Shown: positions 1-8,960 of the stretch, in pieces
Layout of the letters: every line of letters begins with the position of its first letter
Position numbering within the stretch: the first letter of the stretch is position 1
Source of the DNA: Eubacteriaceae bacterium CHKCI004
GTDB lineage: Bacteria > Bacillota > Clostridia > Lachnospirales > Lachnospiraceae
Assembly: GCA_900016875.1 (NCBI GenBank)
Contig: FCNR01000053.1
Location: forward strand, 1 to 64,000
Length of the DNA: 64,000 nucleotides
Direction of reading: 5' to 3'
Program-made: the position numbers and the translations under genes
Notes under the pieces: generated by a model
Told to the model about the DNA's origin: nothing
The model's database searches: none
Seen by the model: the letters and a program-made list of their open reading frames with translations, nothing else

Positions 1-47
1 CGCGGCTGTTAACCGCGCTGTCGTAGGTTCAAGTCCTACTCGGGGAG
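1..47 (+). tRNA. tRNA-Asn (GTT), 5' part missing
   Basis: Only the anticodon arm, T arm and 3' acceptor strand are present, because the window starts inside the gene. The anticodon stem CGCGG/CCGCG encloses loop CTGTTAA (anticodon GTT at 8-10). The T arm is GTAGG-TTCAAGT-CCTAC, followed by acceptor TCGGGGA and discriminator G. Confidence 0.93.
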
Positions 48-51
48 TTCT

Positions 52-123
52 GGCTCCTTGGTCAAGTGGTTAAGACACCGCCCTTTCACGGCGGTAACAG
101 GAGTTCAAATCTCCTAGGAGTCA
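52..123 (+). tRNA. tRNA-Glu (TTC)
   Basis: Acceptor GGCTCCT pairs with AGGAGTC, discriminator A. The anticodon stem CCGCC/GGCGG encloses CTTTCAC, giving anticodon TTC. The T arm is AGGAG-TTCAAAT-CTCCT. It lies 4 nt after tRNA-Asn in the same transcript. Confidence 0.95.
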
Positions 124-126
124 TAT

Positions 127-199
127 GCCGATGTGGCTCAATTGGCAGAGCAGCTGATTTGTAATCAGCAGGTTAACGGTTCAAGTCCGTTCATCGGCT
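127..199 (+). tRNA. tRNA-Thr (TGT)
   Basis: Acceptor GCCGATG/CATCGGC with discriminator T. The anticodon stem GCTGA/TCAGC encloses TTTGTAA, giving anticodon TGT. The T arm is AACGG-TTCAAGT-CCGTT. Confidence 0.95.
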
Positions 200-227
200 T
201 TGCCAAACATTACTTTGGATTATTTGG

Positions 228-301
228 GGACCTTTAGCTCAGCTGGTTAGAGCGGTCGGCTCATAACCGATTGGTCCGGGGTTCGAGTCCCTGAAGGTCC
301 A
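228..301 (+). tRNA. tRNA-Met (CAT)
   Basis: Acceptor GGACCTT/AAGGTCC with discriminator A. The anticodon loop is CTCATAA, giving CAT. Initiator features (three G-C pairs in the anticodon stem, mismatched first acceptor pair) are not seen, so elongator Met is preferred. A CAT anticodon could also be the lysidine-modified Ile2 isoacceptor, which sequence reading alone does not exclude. Confidence 0.88.
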
Positions 302-309
302 CTTTATCT

Positions 310-383
310 GGCCCGATGGCTCAGCTGGTTAGAGCGCCGCCCTGTCACGGCGGAGGTCGTGGGTTCGAATCCCATTCGGGTCG
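310..383 (+). tRNA. tRNA-Asp (GTC)
   Basis: Acceptor GGCCCGA/TCGGGTC, discriminator G. The anticodon stem CCGCC/GGCGG encloses CTGTCAC, giving GTC. The T arm is GTGGG-TTCGAAT-CCCAT. Confidence 0.95.
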
Positions 384-422
384 CTTATCCTTTTTTGTGA
401 AGGATGATTAATTTCATAGCAT

Positions 423-495
423 GGGATCTTAGCTCAGCTGGGAGAGCATCTGCCTTACAAGCAGAGGGTCATAGGTTCGAGCCCTATAGGTCCCA
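423..495 (+). tRNA. tRNA-Val (TAC)
   Basis: Acceptor GGGATCT/AGGTCCC, discriminator A. The anticodon stem TCTGC/GCAGA encloses CTTACAA, giving TAC. The T arm is ATAGG-TTCGAGC-CCTAT. Confidence 0.95.
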
Positions 496-498
496 TAT

Positions 499-585
499 GC
501 CGGCGTGGCGGAACTGGCAGACGCACAGGACTTAAAATCCTGCGGGACTTATACTCCCGTATCGGTTCGATTCCGATCGCCGGCA
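499..585 (+). tRNA. tRNA-Leu (TAA)
   Basis: Acceptor GCCGGCG/CGCCGGC, discriminator A. The anticodon stem CAGGA/TCCTG encloses CTTAAAA, giving TAA. At 87 nt with a long variable arm this is a class II tRNA, as expected for Leu. Confidence 0.95.
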
Positions 586-599
586 TACCAAAAGAATAC

Positions 600-673
600 G
601 TGGGCATAGCTCAGCTGGATAGAGCGTCTGGCTACGGACCAGAAGGTCGGGGGTTCGAATCCTCTTGCCCACG
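600..673 (+). tRNA. tRNA-Arg (ACG)
   Basis: Acceptor GTGGGCA/TGCCCAC, discriminator G. The anticodon stem TCTGG/CCAGA encloses CTACGGA, giving ACG (expected to be deaminated to ICG). Confidence 0.95.
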
Positions 674-705
674 CTTCTCACTTTTATAGTGAGCCAACAG
701 CATAA

Positions 706-777
706 AGCGCTATCGCCAAATGGTAAGGCACTGGATTCTGATTCCAGCATTTCCAGGTTCGAATCCTGGTAGCGCTG
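706..777 (+). tRNA. tRNA-Gln (CTG)
   Basis: Acceptor AGCGCTA/TAGCGCT, discriminator G. The anticodon stem CTGGA/TCCAG encloses TTCTGAT, giving CTG. It is the last tRNA of the cluster, directly followed by the terminator. Confidence 0.93.
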
Positions 778-780
778 TTA

Positions 781-812
781 GAAAAAGACACAGATTTGTG
801 TCTTTTTCTTTT
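781..812 (+). terminator. Terminator of the tRNA operon
   Basis: A perfect 12-bp stem (781-792 with 797-808) with loop GATT is followed by TTTT. It begins 4 nt after tRNA-Gln and closes the tRNA transcript. Confidence 0.9.
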
Positions 813-895
813 ACTCTGTTTTATAAATTATTATATAAAACAGAAAAATCAGAAGCAGACAGTCAGAATTATTCTGGCAGCACATCCTTTACCTC

Positions 896-926
896 TTGAG
901 GACAAGAAAACATATTGTGTTATAAT
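896..926 (+). promoter_or_regulatory. Candidate promoter of the 105-aa gene
   Basis: A perfect -10 box TATAAT lies at 921-926. The best -35 is TTGAGG at 896-901 with a long 19-nt spacer, so the -35 assignment is weak. Confidence 0.4.
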
Positions 927-1035
927 GACCGATATGGTATGATAAACAAAATAGTTCTTACAGGGGCTTTTAGCATGAACAGCATGTGATGGTCGGTAAT
1001 TACACAATATAAGGTAAAGGGGATAGATATCAGAT

Positions 1036-1353
1036 ATGGCAGAGGCACGTATTATTTACAATCCTGGTAAGCTGGTTATGAAGATGTTTTATCGTAAGAT
1101 GAACCAGGAATCCAGGCAGGAACTGGCAGAGAGAAAATATGACGCTGTTGGACTTTTTCAGACTACGGTGTCAGGCGTATTATATTATGCTGACCGTGTT
1201 GCAAAGGTAAGCAACGTTTATCCGGTCGAGATAAACGGAAGTTGCCCGCAGCACATTATTACACTGGCTTTCTTTGGTGAGACAGCCGCAGTGGAGACCG
1301 CCATGAAGATGGTGATACAGGAAGAAAAAGAAAGAAAGAATCGTCTCATTTAA
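1036..1353 (+). CDS. Conserved small protein of unknown function (105 aa)
   Basis: This is a soluble protein with no signal peptide or membrane segment and a charged C-terminal helix (about residues 85-103). Residues 60-95 (a hydrophobic strand, a Gly-Glu turn, then an Ala-rich helix) vaguely recall the BMC shell-protein fold, but there is no microcompartment locus nearby and I do not rely on that. The start is the ATG at 1036 with a weak purine-rich AAGGGG upstream. It stands alone between the tRNA operon and the thioesterase. Confidence 0.55.
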   Translation: MAEARIIYNPGKLVMKMFYRKMNQESRQELAERKYDAVGLFQTTVSGVLYYADRVAKVSNVYPVEINGSCPQHIITLAFFGETAAVETAMKMVIQEEKERKNRLI

Positions 1354-1486
1354 CAGTGAGCGAATCACAATAGTCATTGATAAAAGGAATGATAGGGGTT
1401 CTGTTAACATAAGTTATGTCTAATAGAACCCTTTATTTGTGAATAAAGGGAATGGAATTCAGGAAACGGAAAGAAGGATTGACGGA

Positions 1487-2197
1487 ATGTATGAAATGAA
1501 AATTCAGGTAAGATACAGTGAAACAGATCAGAGCGGCAGGGTAAAGCTTCATCAGATACTGGAGTATTTTCAGGATTGCGTTACATTTCATTCTATGGCT
1601 GTCGGACTGGGAATCCGTGGGGATAAACAGGAAGACCGGGCCTGGTATCTGATTGCATGGAACATCCGGATTCATCGGTATCCACAGATGGCTGAGAATT
1701 TAACAATAGTGACAGAGCCTTATAAAATGCGCGGCTTTTACGGTTACCGGCGTTTCAGGATTTTGGATGCACAGGGAACAGTGCTCGTGGAGGCTGATTC
1801 CAACTGGATATTCATGGATACGAAAAAAATGATTCCGGTAAAGATACCACAGGATTTGGCAGAACGGTACATTTCTGCTCCTGTGAAGGATCAGACGGTC
1901 AGAGTAAAAAGAAAGCTGTCTGCAGACGGCGTCTGGACCGAGGGAGAAAAGCTGACGGTGACGAAGATTTTTCTTGATTCTAACGGACATGTCAATAATA
2001 CGTATTATGTGCTGTGGGCGGAAGATGTCCTGCCAGAATGCTATGAGATTGGAGAGGTGAAGGTAGACTACCGGCAGTCAGCCTTTTTAAATGATATGAT
2101 TCATATCAGTTATATAGAAGAAAAAGACGGTTGGAGAGTCCGTTTTTTAAATCAGGACGATACCTTGATTGCGTTGGTGGAACTGAAAAAACGATAG
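1487..2197 (+). CDS. Acyl-ACP thioesterase, FatA type
   Basis: The 236-aa protein is expected to release free fatty acids from acyl carrier protein in the cytoplasm. The two-hotdog layout of bacterial FatA-type thioesterases is visible. The N-terminal domain starts with VRYSETDQSGRVKL and continues through the AWYLIAWNIRI strand and a DSNWIFMD segment. The second domain carries VNNTYYVLWAEDVLP, where the N/H pair of SNGHVNNTYY is the family's catalytic region. The start chosen is ATG 1487 because AGAAGG lies 9 nt before it. An in-frame GTG at 1439 would add 16 residues unlike the family. The next gene, cvfB, follows after 45 nt. Confidence 0.85.
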   Translation: MYEMKIQVRYSETDQSGRVKLHQILEYFQDCVTFHSMAVGLGIRGDKQEDRAWYLIAWNIRIHRYPQMAENLTIVTEPYKMRGFYGYRRFRILDAQGTVLVEADSNWIFMDTKKMIPVKIPQDLAERYISAPVKDQTVRVKRKLSADGVWTEGEKLTVTKIFLDSNGHVNNTYYVLWAEDVLPECYEIGEVKVDYRQSAFLNDMIHISYIEEKDGWRVRFLNQDDTLIALVELKKR

Positions 2198-2242
2198 ATG
2201 AAAAATGAAAAATTGAAAATATCAGGTAGATAGGAGAAAACA

Positions 2243-3088
2243 ATGATTGAACTGGGAGTAAAACAGACACTTTATATTGACCATACCACCAGTTTTGGTG
2301 TGTATTTATGTGAAAAAAAGAATCTTGGAAAGAAAAAGGAAGATTGTGTGCTGCTGCCGGGCAGACAAGTTCCGGAAGGCAGTCAGAAAGGTGACGGCGT
2401 GGAAGTTTTCCTGTACAGAGATTCTCAGGACAGACTTATTGCCACTACACAGATTCCCAAAATAACATTGGGAGAGCTGGCGGTACTTGAAGTGGTGGAT
2501 GTGACTAAAATCGGAGCCTTTTTGGATTGGGGGCTGGAAAAAGATCTGCTTCTGCCGTTCAGCGAGCAGACTGTGAAAGTCAGAACAGGCGAAAAATATT
2601 TGGTAGGTCTCTACATTGACAAAAGTGAACGACTTTGCGCAACTATGAAAATATATGATTTTCTTCGAACAGATTCTTCCTATCAAAAAGGAGATTCCGT
2701 TAAAGGTATCGTATTTGGAAAAAATCCGGAATACGGAGTGTTCGTAGCTGTGGACGGCAGATACAATGCGATGATTCCCAAAAATGAAGTGGTTAGAAAG
2801 CTGGAAATCGGGGAGGAAGTATCGGCAAGAGTTGTTGCATTGAGAGAAGACGGCAAGCTGAATCTCAGCATCCGAGAGAAAGGATATATCCAGATGGACA
2901 TCGATTCAGCCAAAATTATGGAAAAACTGTCAGAGAATCATGGATTTCTTCCATATCATGATAAATCTGCGCCGGAAGATATCAGAAAAGAATTCGGTAT
3001 GAGCAAAAATGAATTCAAGAGAGCCATTGGAAGACTGTACAAAGGGCATAAAATAGAAATCACAGATAAAGGAATCAAGAGCGTATGA
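2243..3088 (+). CDS. cvfB: S1-domain RNA-binding protein, CvfB family
   Basis: A 281-aa cytoplasmic protein with the repeated S1/OB-fold layout of CvfB. An S1-like unit follows the N-terminal domain (around VVDVTKIGAFLDWGLEKDLL, residues 85-105), a second covers KGDSVKGIVFGKNPEYGVFV (about 153-172), and the C-terminal 60 residues are a winged-helix segment (RKEFGMSKNEFKRAIGRLYK). Homologues in staphylococci affect virulence-factor expression and bind RNA. The start has GGAG upstream. The end overlaps the start of the CPBP gene by 4 nt, so the two are probably translationally coupled. Confidence 0.85.
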   Translation: MIELGVKQTLYIDHTTSFGVYLCEKKNLGKKKEDCVLLPGRQVPEGSQKGDGVEVFLYRDSQDRLIATTQIPKITLGELAVLEVVDVTKIGAFLDWGLEKDLLLPFSEQTVKVRTGEKYLVGLYIDKSERLCATMKIYDFLRTDSSYQKGDSVKGIVFGKNPEYGVFVAVDGRYNAMIPKNEVVRKLEIGEEVSARVVALREDGKLNLSIREKGYIQMDIDSAKIMEKLSENHGFLPYHDKSAPEDIRKEFGMSKNEFKRAIGRLYKGHKIEITDKGIKSV

Positions 3089-4155
3089 ACAGAGCGGCCT
3101 TTGATATAAATGCATTCTGGTTCTGTGCGGTTTTGCTGCATATTCTGGGCTCGATTGTATTCAGCGTGATGGGCCTGCTGCCGCTGGGGACGCTTTTTTG
3201 TCTTGCGGCCTTGTGGGGAACATATATACATCTGTCGGATAAAAAACGACAAAGTATGTTCATAGCGCTTGCAGGATGGCTCATAAGCGGCGGAGTAATC
3301 CTCACCATGCCGATTTCCTACGGGAGCAGTCTGCTCATGAATCTGCTGATGCTGCTTCTTGTTTACTACGTCTGCCGGCAACGGGAGGTAACTCTGTGGA
3401 AATACTGCGCATTTAAAAAGATTCCGGCAGTACAGGGAGGCATTATTCTGCTGCTCACTTTTGTATTTCTGGTTATTGCTTCCTATATAAATGCAGTGTC
3501 CATGTTATTTGTTGAGAATCGCACCGCTGCATCGCTCCAGGGTACAGGAGATATATTCCTGCAGAGTGTTTTGGTTTTTGCGGTGCTTCCTGCCATAACG
3601 GAAGAAATCCTGTTTCGGGGATACATTTTCAGAGGAATTGCAGATAAAAATGTCGCTGTCATCATTTCTGCCGTGATGTTTGCGCTGCTGCACATGAACT
3701 TTAATCAGATGAGTTATGCATTTATCATGGGACTTCTGTTTGCTCTTCTGGTAAGAAGTACGGATAATTTGTCTGTGCCGGTGCTGGTTCATCTGTTGTT
3801 TAATTTGTATAATGTATTTACAGCTGCATTTCCGGAAAATCCGGCGGCGGTGTTTTTTCAGACTCTCAATATTGGCGGGTATAAGCTGCTTGGAGCGTCT
3901 CTCACGGATTCATCCGGGGAATACAGTTTTCAGCTGATGGGTATTGGAAGTGTAATAGTGATTTTAGCATTATCTGCAGCGGCTGTATTGCTCTGGCTGC
4001 TGAAAAAGAGCAATGGAAATATAGCACAGAGTCAGCGCACCACACAGGAAAACAGCATGCAGAAAGAAGGAATTCCCTGGAAGCCTGACAGGACATTTTG
4101 GGGAAGCTGTGCGGCCTGTCTGGTCATTGCGGTATCTTATGAATTTCTTTTATGA
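3085..4155 (+). CDS. CPBP-family intramembrane metalloprotease
   Basis: A 356-aa polytopic membrane protein of the CAAX prenyl protease / bacteriocin-processing (Abi, CPBP) family. The signature EEILFRGYIFRG lies near residue 172, and the second His motif ALLHMNFNQ follows near 203, with VPVLVHLLFNLYN near 233. These supply the Glu and His residues expected in the membrane active site. About eight hydrophobic segments are visible, and the C-terminal 50 residues form a soluble tail before a last hydrophobic stretch. It overlaps cvfB by 4 nt. The substrate is unknown. Confidence 0.85.
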   Translation: MNRAAFDINAFWFCAVLLHILGSIVFSVMGLLPLGTLFCLAALWGTYIHLSDKKRQSMFIALAGWLISGGVILTMPISYGSSLLMNLLMLLLVYYVCRQREVTLWKYCAFKKIPAVQGGIILLLTFVFLVIASYINAVSMLFVENRTAASLQGTGDIFLQSVLVFAVLPAITEEILFRGYIFRGIADKNVAVIISAVMFALLHMNFNQMSYAFIMGLLFALLVRSTDNLSVPVLVHLLFNLYNVFTAAFPENPAAVFFQTLNIGGYKLLGASLTDSSGEYSFQLMGIGSVIVILALSAAAVLLWLLKKSNGNIAQSQRTTQENSMQKEGIPWKPDRTFWGSCAACLVIAVSYEFLL

Positions 4156-4162
4156 TAATCAG

Positions 4163-4216
4163 AAACGGGTTTTCCGTCATCCGTAGGAAAAAGGATGTCG
4201 GGAAACCCGTTTTTTG
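4163..4216. terminator. Bidirectional terminator between the CPBP gene and pyrG
   Basis: AACGGGTTTTCC and GGGAAACCCGTT can pair around 4164-4212. A T-run follows on the plus strand and an A-rich stretch lies on the other side, so it can serve both convergent genes. Confidence 0.75.
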
Positions 4217-4222
4217 TATTAT

Positions 4223-5833
4223 TTATTTCTTTTTCTGATAATCCAGCGCCGCAGAGAGAAATCCCTTAAAGAGAGGATGCGGCTTATTCGGTCTGGACTT
4301 AAACTCCGGATGTGCCTGAGTTCCAATGAACCATGGATGATCCGGAATCTCAATCATTTCTACGATACGTCCGTCAGGAGAGAAACCGGATAACAGCATA
4401 CCGTACTCCTGCAGAACTTCACGATATTTGTTATTAACTTCATAACGATGACGATGGCGTTCCTCAATAGTCTTGGAACCGTAAAGCTCCAGAGCTTTGG
4501 AATTATCCACAAGGTTACAAGGATAAGCGCCAAGACGAAGGGTACCGCCAAGATTGGTGATGCCTTCCTTGTCCGGCATAATATGAATCACCGGATTGGT
4601 GGTCATCGTGCTGAACTCATTACTGTGAGCATCTTCAAGGCCGACCACATTGCGGGCAAATTCAACGATGGTAAGCTGCATGCCAAGACACAGGCCAAGA
4701 TAAGGAACCTTCTGTTCTCTGGCGTAACGAATGGCACAGATCATTCCTTCGATACCGCGGTCACCGAATCCGCCCGGAACGATGATTCCATCCACATCAG
4801 CGAGAAATTCGTGAACATTATAATCGCTGATCAGTTCGGAATCCACCCATTTGATCTCAACCTCGGAATTGTTGGCAACAGCGCCATGCTTTAATGCTTC
4901 CACAACACTGATATAGGCATCATGCAGCGATACGTATTTACCTACCAGAGCAATCTTAACTTTATGTTTTGGATTCTTCCATGCATCCACCATAGCAATC
5001 CAGTCATTAAGATCCGGCTGTGGACAGTCCATGTTGAGACAGTCACAGACGACATTGGCGAGCTTTTCTTTTTCCATTTCGAGAGGCAGTTCATAAAGGA
5101 TATCCACATCAAGATTCTGGATGACTCTTTTTTTAGGGACATTACAGAACTGCGCGATCTTTTCTTTGATGCTGTCATCAAGAGGAAGATCGGAACGGCA
5201 GACAAGAATATCAGGCTGAATGCCCATGCCCTGCAGTTCTTTAACGCTGGCTTGTGTCGGTTTGGTCTTGAGCTCTCCGGAAGCTTTCAGATATGGAATT
5301 AATGTTACATGAATGAGGATACAGTTCTCATGGCCTACTTCATGCTGAAACTGACGCAGAGCTTCAAGGAAAGGCTGGCTCTCAATATCTCCGGCAGTAC
5401 CGCCAATCTCGATGATAGCTACTTCTGTTTCAGAAGCATCCTCATTATGATAAAAACGGCTTTTGATCTCGTTGGTAACGTGTGGGATAACCTGAACAGT
5501 GTTGCCGCCAAAATCACCGCGTCGTTCTTTGTTCAGGATACTCCAGTAAACTTTACCGGTAGTAACATTGGACTTCTTATTTAACTTTTCATCAATGAAT
5601 CGTTCATAATGTCCCAGATCAAGATCAGTTTCCGCTCCATCATCGGTAACAAAAACTTCACCGTGCTGAATCGGGTTCATAGTACCCGGATCCATGTTGA
5701 TATATGGGTCAAACTTCTGGCTGAATACTTTGTAACCTCTTGCTTTTAAAAGACGTCCAAGGGAAGCTGCCGTGATTCCTTTTCCTAAACCGGAAACAAC
5801 TCCACCTGTGACGAATACGTATTTCACTGGCAT
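4223..5833 (-). CDS. pyrG: CTP synthase
   Basis: A 536-aa enzyme that makes CTP from UTP, ATP and glutamine. The N-terminal synthetase domain begins with [20 protein letters not shown], which contains the P-loop. The C-terminal glutaminase domain carries the oxyanion GGFGDRG, the nucleophile LGLCLGMQ (Cys), and the His/Glu pair in [10 protein letters not shown]. Length is normal for the family. On its strand AGGAGG lies just before the start. It is a lone gene convergent with the CPBP gene. No hairpin of the Bacillus pyrG attenuator type is seen in the leader. Confidence 0.98.
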   Translation of the reverse strand: MPVKYVFVTGGVVSGLGKGITAASLGRLLKARGYKVFSQKFDPYINMDPGTMNPIQHGEVFVTDDGAETDLDLGHYERFIDEKLNKKSNVTTGKVYWSILNKERRGDFGGNTVQVIPHVTNEIKSRFYHNEDASETEVAIIEIGGTAGDIESQPFLEALRQFQHEVGHENCILIHVTLIPYLKASGELKTKPTQASVKELQGMGIQPDILVCRSDLPLDDSIKEKIAQFCNVPKKRVIQNLDVDILYELPLEMEKEKLANVVCDCLNMDCPQPDLNDWIAMVDAWKNPKHKVKIALVGKYVSLHDAYISVVEALKHGAVANNSEVEIKWVDSELISDYNVHEFLADVDGIIVPGGFGDRGIEGMICAIRYAREQKVPYLGLCLGMQLTIVEFARNVVGLEDAHSNEFSTMTTNPVIHIMPDKEGITNLGGTLRLGAYPCNLVDNSKALELYGSKTIEERHRHRYEVNNKYREVLQEYGMLLSGFSPDGRIVEMIEIPDHPWFIGTQAHPEFKSRPNKPHPLFKGFLSAALDYQKKK

Positions 5834-5877
5834 GGATTATCCTCCTGTTTTTTCACTTTTCTCACATTAATTATTCC

Positions 5878-5906
5878 ATTATACTATAGGTCCTGCTTTT
5901 TTTCCA
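5878..5906 (-). promoter_or_regulatory. Candidate pyrG promoter
   Basis: On the minus strand a perfect -10 TATAAT (5883 to 5878) is preceded at 17 nt by TGGAAA (5906 to 5901), a partial match to a -35 box. Confidence 0.5.
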
Positions 5907-6163
5907 GATAAAAATTAACAGGAGAAAGTTGAAAAATTGTGCGGAATGCATGAAAGCATAGGGTAAAAATATTTTCAATACCTAAAAGTATAAAAATATT
6001 TTCAGAGTTGTAAAGAATAATGAGTAAATTTAAAATTATAATAAGATATTTTCTGACGAATTGTTGGCTGATGCAATGGAAATCCACTGATAAAATAGTA
6101 ACCATTTATCAATTATATGCAAATTATGACGTTTGTCAATCAAAAAAGAGATTGGAGGGGATT

Positions 6164-6592
6164 ATGATGAGACTTTGTGAAATGTCCATAGATGAGTTGA
6201 TCTCCGTTGATTACAGCTGTAATTGCGGGAGACATCATCATATGGCAATCGATCACCTTGCTGTAGGAAAGGGGGCGGTTGGTAAACTGCCGGAATTTCT
6301 GGCCGACCAAAAAATGAAGGATGGAGAGCCGTTAAAAAAGACCGATAAAATTTACGTGGTTGCGGATGTACATACCTGGCAGGTGGGAGGACAGAAAGTT
6401 TATGACATTGTAAAAGAGGCAGGTTATCCGGTGGAATATTACATTTTCCCTCATGAGGAAATGCATACCAATGAGATCTTTATTGAAGAACTCAGTAAGA
6501 TTATGCCGGAAGATGTCAGGCTGCCCATAGGAGTTGGTTCCGGGACGATTAATGATCTGGTGCATCGGATGGTGAAACATGTGAACGGATAA
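6164..6592 (+). pseudogene. Truncated sn-glycerol-1-phosphate-dehydrogenase-like gene (EgsA/AraM family)
   Basis: The 142-aa product matches only the N-terminal nucleotide-binding part of the iron-alcohol-dehydrogenase-like glycerol-1-phosphate dehydrogenases. MRLCEMSIDELISVDYSC and CGRHHHMA begin it, and GVGSGTINDLVHRM near residues 124-137 is the NAD-binding loop motif. Normal members exceed about 390 residues and place the metal-binding domain after this point. Here the frame stops 14 residues later, so no functional enzyme is expected. The start is ATG 6164 after GGAGGGG. The next gene is truncated too, so this appears to be the remnant of an operon. Confidence 0.8.
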
Positions 6593-6789
6593 AGAAGATG
6601 CTGTTGAGGAAAGGAAAATATTCATGTTTGAAGTATCTTTAGAAGGACAGATATGGGAAGCTATATCAGCGGAGAAATACTTGATGTGACCGGCGCGAGG
6701 ATGAGTTGAGAAGAAAAACATGTTATATGGAAAACGATATAAGTCTGGCATAAAGATACATGAGAACGAATAGAAAACAGGAGGCATCC

Positions 6790-7017
6790 ATGATCCAAAG
6801 CATTACAATATCAGATTGTGTAGGACCATATTCCCAATGTGTCCTGAAAGGTGATATATTACAATGTATTGATCACGCAAAACGCCTGGGATATGAAGGC
6901 GTGGAGATGCATATGCGAAACGCAAAGCTTAATGATTATAACAGGATAAAAGATTATCAGTACAACATCAGCGAGGCAGCTTTAACTGTCTCGCTGTTTT
7001 GCTGCTGTAACCTTTAA
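6790..7017 (+). pseudogene. Truncated sugar-phosphate isomerase/epimerase-like gene
   Basis: After GGAGGCATCC an ATG starts a product whose first 55 residues (HAKRLGYEGVEMHMRNAKL) look like strand-helix-strand one of an AP-endonuclease-type TIM barrel, the xylose-isomerase-like family. The family needs about 270 residues and this one ends at 75. Its last 15 codons read through what looks like a transcription terminator (6970-7000), so a deletion probably fused the gene start to the operon terminator. The assignment is tentative because so little remains. Confidence 0.6.
6970..7000 (+). terminator. Terminator of the decayed operon
   Basis: AGCGAGGCAG (6970-6979) pairs with CTGTCTCGCT (6986-6995) with one G-U pair, followed by GTTTT. 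It lies inside the truncated isomerase frame. Confidence 0.6.
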
Positions 7018-7847
7018 TCCTTTTTCACAGATCTGCGGTATTCGTTTGGCGTCATCAGAGTCTTTTTCTTAAAGGCCTGTGAAAAGTAGGACTGAGAAGA
7101 GAAGCCGATGAGCTTGGATATCTCGGCGATGGAGTAATCGGTGTTTTCCAGAAGCTTTTTGCTCTCGTCAATCCTTTTTTCGTTAAGGTAACTGATAGGG
7201 GAACGAATATATTTCTTGGTGAAGGAATGTACCAGATAATATTTATTCATGCCGCTTTCTTCGGACAAAGTATCAAGGGTAATATTTTCGGCATAGTGTT
7301 TGTCAAGATAATCCTTGATATTCTGGCAGTCCTGGCTGGATTTATCCTCCAAAAAGGAGGTAAACTGTATTTCTGTGTCTCTCTGCAAAAAGATGAGAAG
7401 AAGTTCCGTGTAGTGGCTGCATACATCTTCAAAAGAAAGTGGCTGTCCCTGAACTTCCTCCACGATTTTGTTGATAAAAAAGGAGTACATTTCTGAAGGA
7501 CATTGATGAAGAACAAAAGGCTGTTCTAATATATTGTCTTTTTTTAAAAAATATAAATACTCGATACCGAGAATGGCAATGTCCGTTGGATTTTCGTTAA
7601 TTTCAATGGAAAATTTCTGCCGTTCCGGATTCATGAGAATCAGGGTGCCGGCCTGAAAAGAAATATTGTAATTTTCATAATGCAGCTGTCCGGAGCCTTT
7701 TTGCACAAAAATCAGTTTGGCATAAGGATGACCTGGAAACACATCGGATGTCGGAGTATCACAATGGTAAAGATTAATATGAGAAAGTCTTACAGGAGCC
7801 TGCATGTGTAGATTATGATGTTGAATAGTGTGTCTAAGTTGTTTCAT
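7014..7847 (-). CDS. AraC-family transcriptional regulator
   Basis: A 277-aa regulator. The N-terminal half (HCDTPTSDVFPGHPYAKLIF, then GTLILMNP) is a cupin-like effector domain. The C-terminal 95 residues hold two HTHs: NITLDTLSEESGMNKYYLVH and DYSIAEISKLIGFSSQSYFS, followed by the PNEYRRS ending typical of the family. It is divergent from the nucleotidyltransferase gene and convergent with the truncated isomerase. AraC regulators commonly sit beside the sugar operons they control, so the decayed operon at 6.2-7.0 kb is its likely lost target (inference). Confidence 0.88.
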   Translation of the reverse strand: MKQLRHTIQHHNLHMQAPVRLSHINLYHCDTPTSDVFPGHPYAKLIFVQKGSGQLHYENYNISFQAGTLILMNPERQKFSIEINENPTDIAILGIEYLYFLKKDNILEQPFVLHQCPSEMYSFFINKIVEEVQGQPLSFEDVCSHYTELLLIFLQRDTEIQFTSFLEDKSSQDCQNIKDYLDKHYAENITLDTLSEESGMNKYYLVHSFTKKYIRSPISYLNEKRIDESKKLLENTDYSIAEISKLIGFSSQSYFSQAFKKKTLMTPNEYRRSVKKD

Positions 7848-8039
7848 ATGTCTCTCCTTGCTCTAATTCCTTTGTAATTCTTTTATTATATTGCCGAATG
7901 CTGGAGTCTGCAAGAAAAGAAATATAAATATTTTAAACAATTCAATGAAGAATCTTAAGAAAAAATAAAGAAATGTAATTGCACTTTACTCTTTTTTGTG
8001 GGAAAATAAGAAAAACGACAAAAAAAGGAGAAAAATGCG

Positions 8040-8960
8040 ATGAAAGAACCAACACTTGTAGTACTTGCTGCGGGCATGGGAAGCCGGTACGGCGGACTGA
8101 AGCAGATGGATCCGGTAGATCATGAGGGACATACCCTTCTGGACTTTTCTGTGTATGATGCGAAAAGAGCCGGATTTAAAAAAGTTGTATTCATTATAAA
8201 ACATGCTATCGAAGAAGACTTTGTCCGCATGATCGGCAGCAGAATAGAACCGTTTATGAAAGTGGAGTATGTATTTCAGGAGCTTGACAAGCTGCCGGAA
8301 GGATACGCGGTACCGGAGGGGAGAGAGAAACCTTTTGGGACAGGCCATGCGCTGCTGTGCTGTAAAGATGTGGTAAAAGAGCCTTTTGTGGTGATCAATG
8401 CTGATGATTATTATGGCCCGAAAGCTTTTCAGATGATGTATGATTTTCTGACAACTCATGAGGATGGAGACAAATACAGCTATGCCATGATAGGATTCTA
8501 TATTGAAAATACGATTACCGAAAATGGATCTGTAGCCAGAGGTATCTGCCATGTGGATGAGGATAATTATCTGACGGACATTGTAGAGCGCACCAAAATT
8601 GAGAAAAGGGGTGCGTGTGCAGCTTTCACGCTGGATGACGGTAAAACCTGGGAGGATATCCCGGAACATACCCTCATTTCCATGAACTGCTGGGGATTTA
8701 CACCAGGAATTATACGTGAACTGGAGACAATGTTCCCGGTATTTCTTGACAATGAGGTAAAAGAGAATCCTCTGAAAGCAGAATTTTTCCTGCCAAATGT
8801 GGTTGGGGATCTTTTAAAAGAAGGAAAAGCATCGGTGAAGGTGCTGGAGTCTGAAGAAAAATGGTACGGTGTCACTTATCAGGAAGATAAGCGCACCGTT
8901 GTTGAAGCCATTCAGGCTAAAAAGAACGCGGGGCTGTATCCGCAGGAGCTTTGGAGATGA
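8040..8960 (+). CDS. Sugar nucleotidyltransferase-like protein
   Basis: A 306-aa cytoplasmic protein with a Rossmann-type NTP-transferase fold. The N-terminal motif LVVLAAGMGSRYGGLKQ (residues 6-22) is the nucleotide-binding loop with its trailing Lys. FGTGHALLCC and VVINADDYYG supply the base-contact and metal-binding regions seen in glucose-1-phosphate uridylyl- and thymidylyltransferases. The substrate cannot be told from sequence. AAAAGGAG lies upstream of the start. Its last 44 nt overlap, tail to tail, the end of the downstream AraC gene. Confidence 0.8.
   Translation: MKEPTLVVLAAGMGSRYGGLKQMDPVDHEGHTLLDFSVYDAKRAGFKKVVFIIKHAIEEDFVRMIGSRIEPFMKVEYVFQELDKLPEGYAVPEGREKPFGTGHALLCCKDVVKEPFVVINADDYYGPKAFQMMYDFLTTHEDGDKYSYAMIGFYIENTITENGSVARGICHVDEDNYLTDIVERTKIEKRGACAAFTLDDGKTWEDIPEHTLISMNCWGFTPGIIRELETMFPVFLDNEVKENPLKAEFFLPNVVGDLLKEGKASVKVLESEEKWYGVTYQEDKRTVVEAIQAKKNAGLYPQELWR

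Noticed and set aside
5834-6019. A Bacillus-type CTP attenuator before pyrG
   Set aside because: No terminator hairpin and no GGGC start sequence are seen in the leader.
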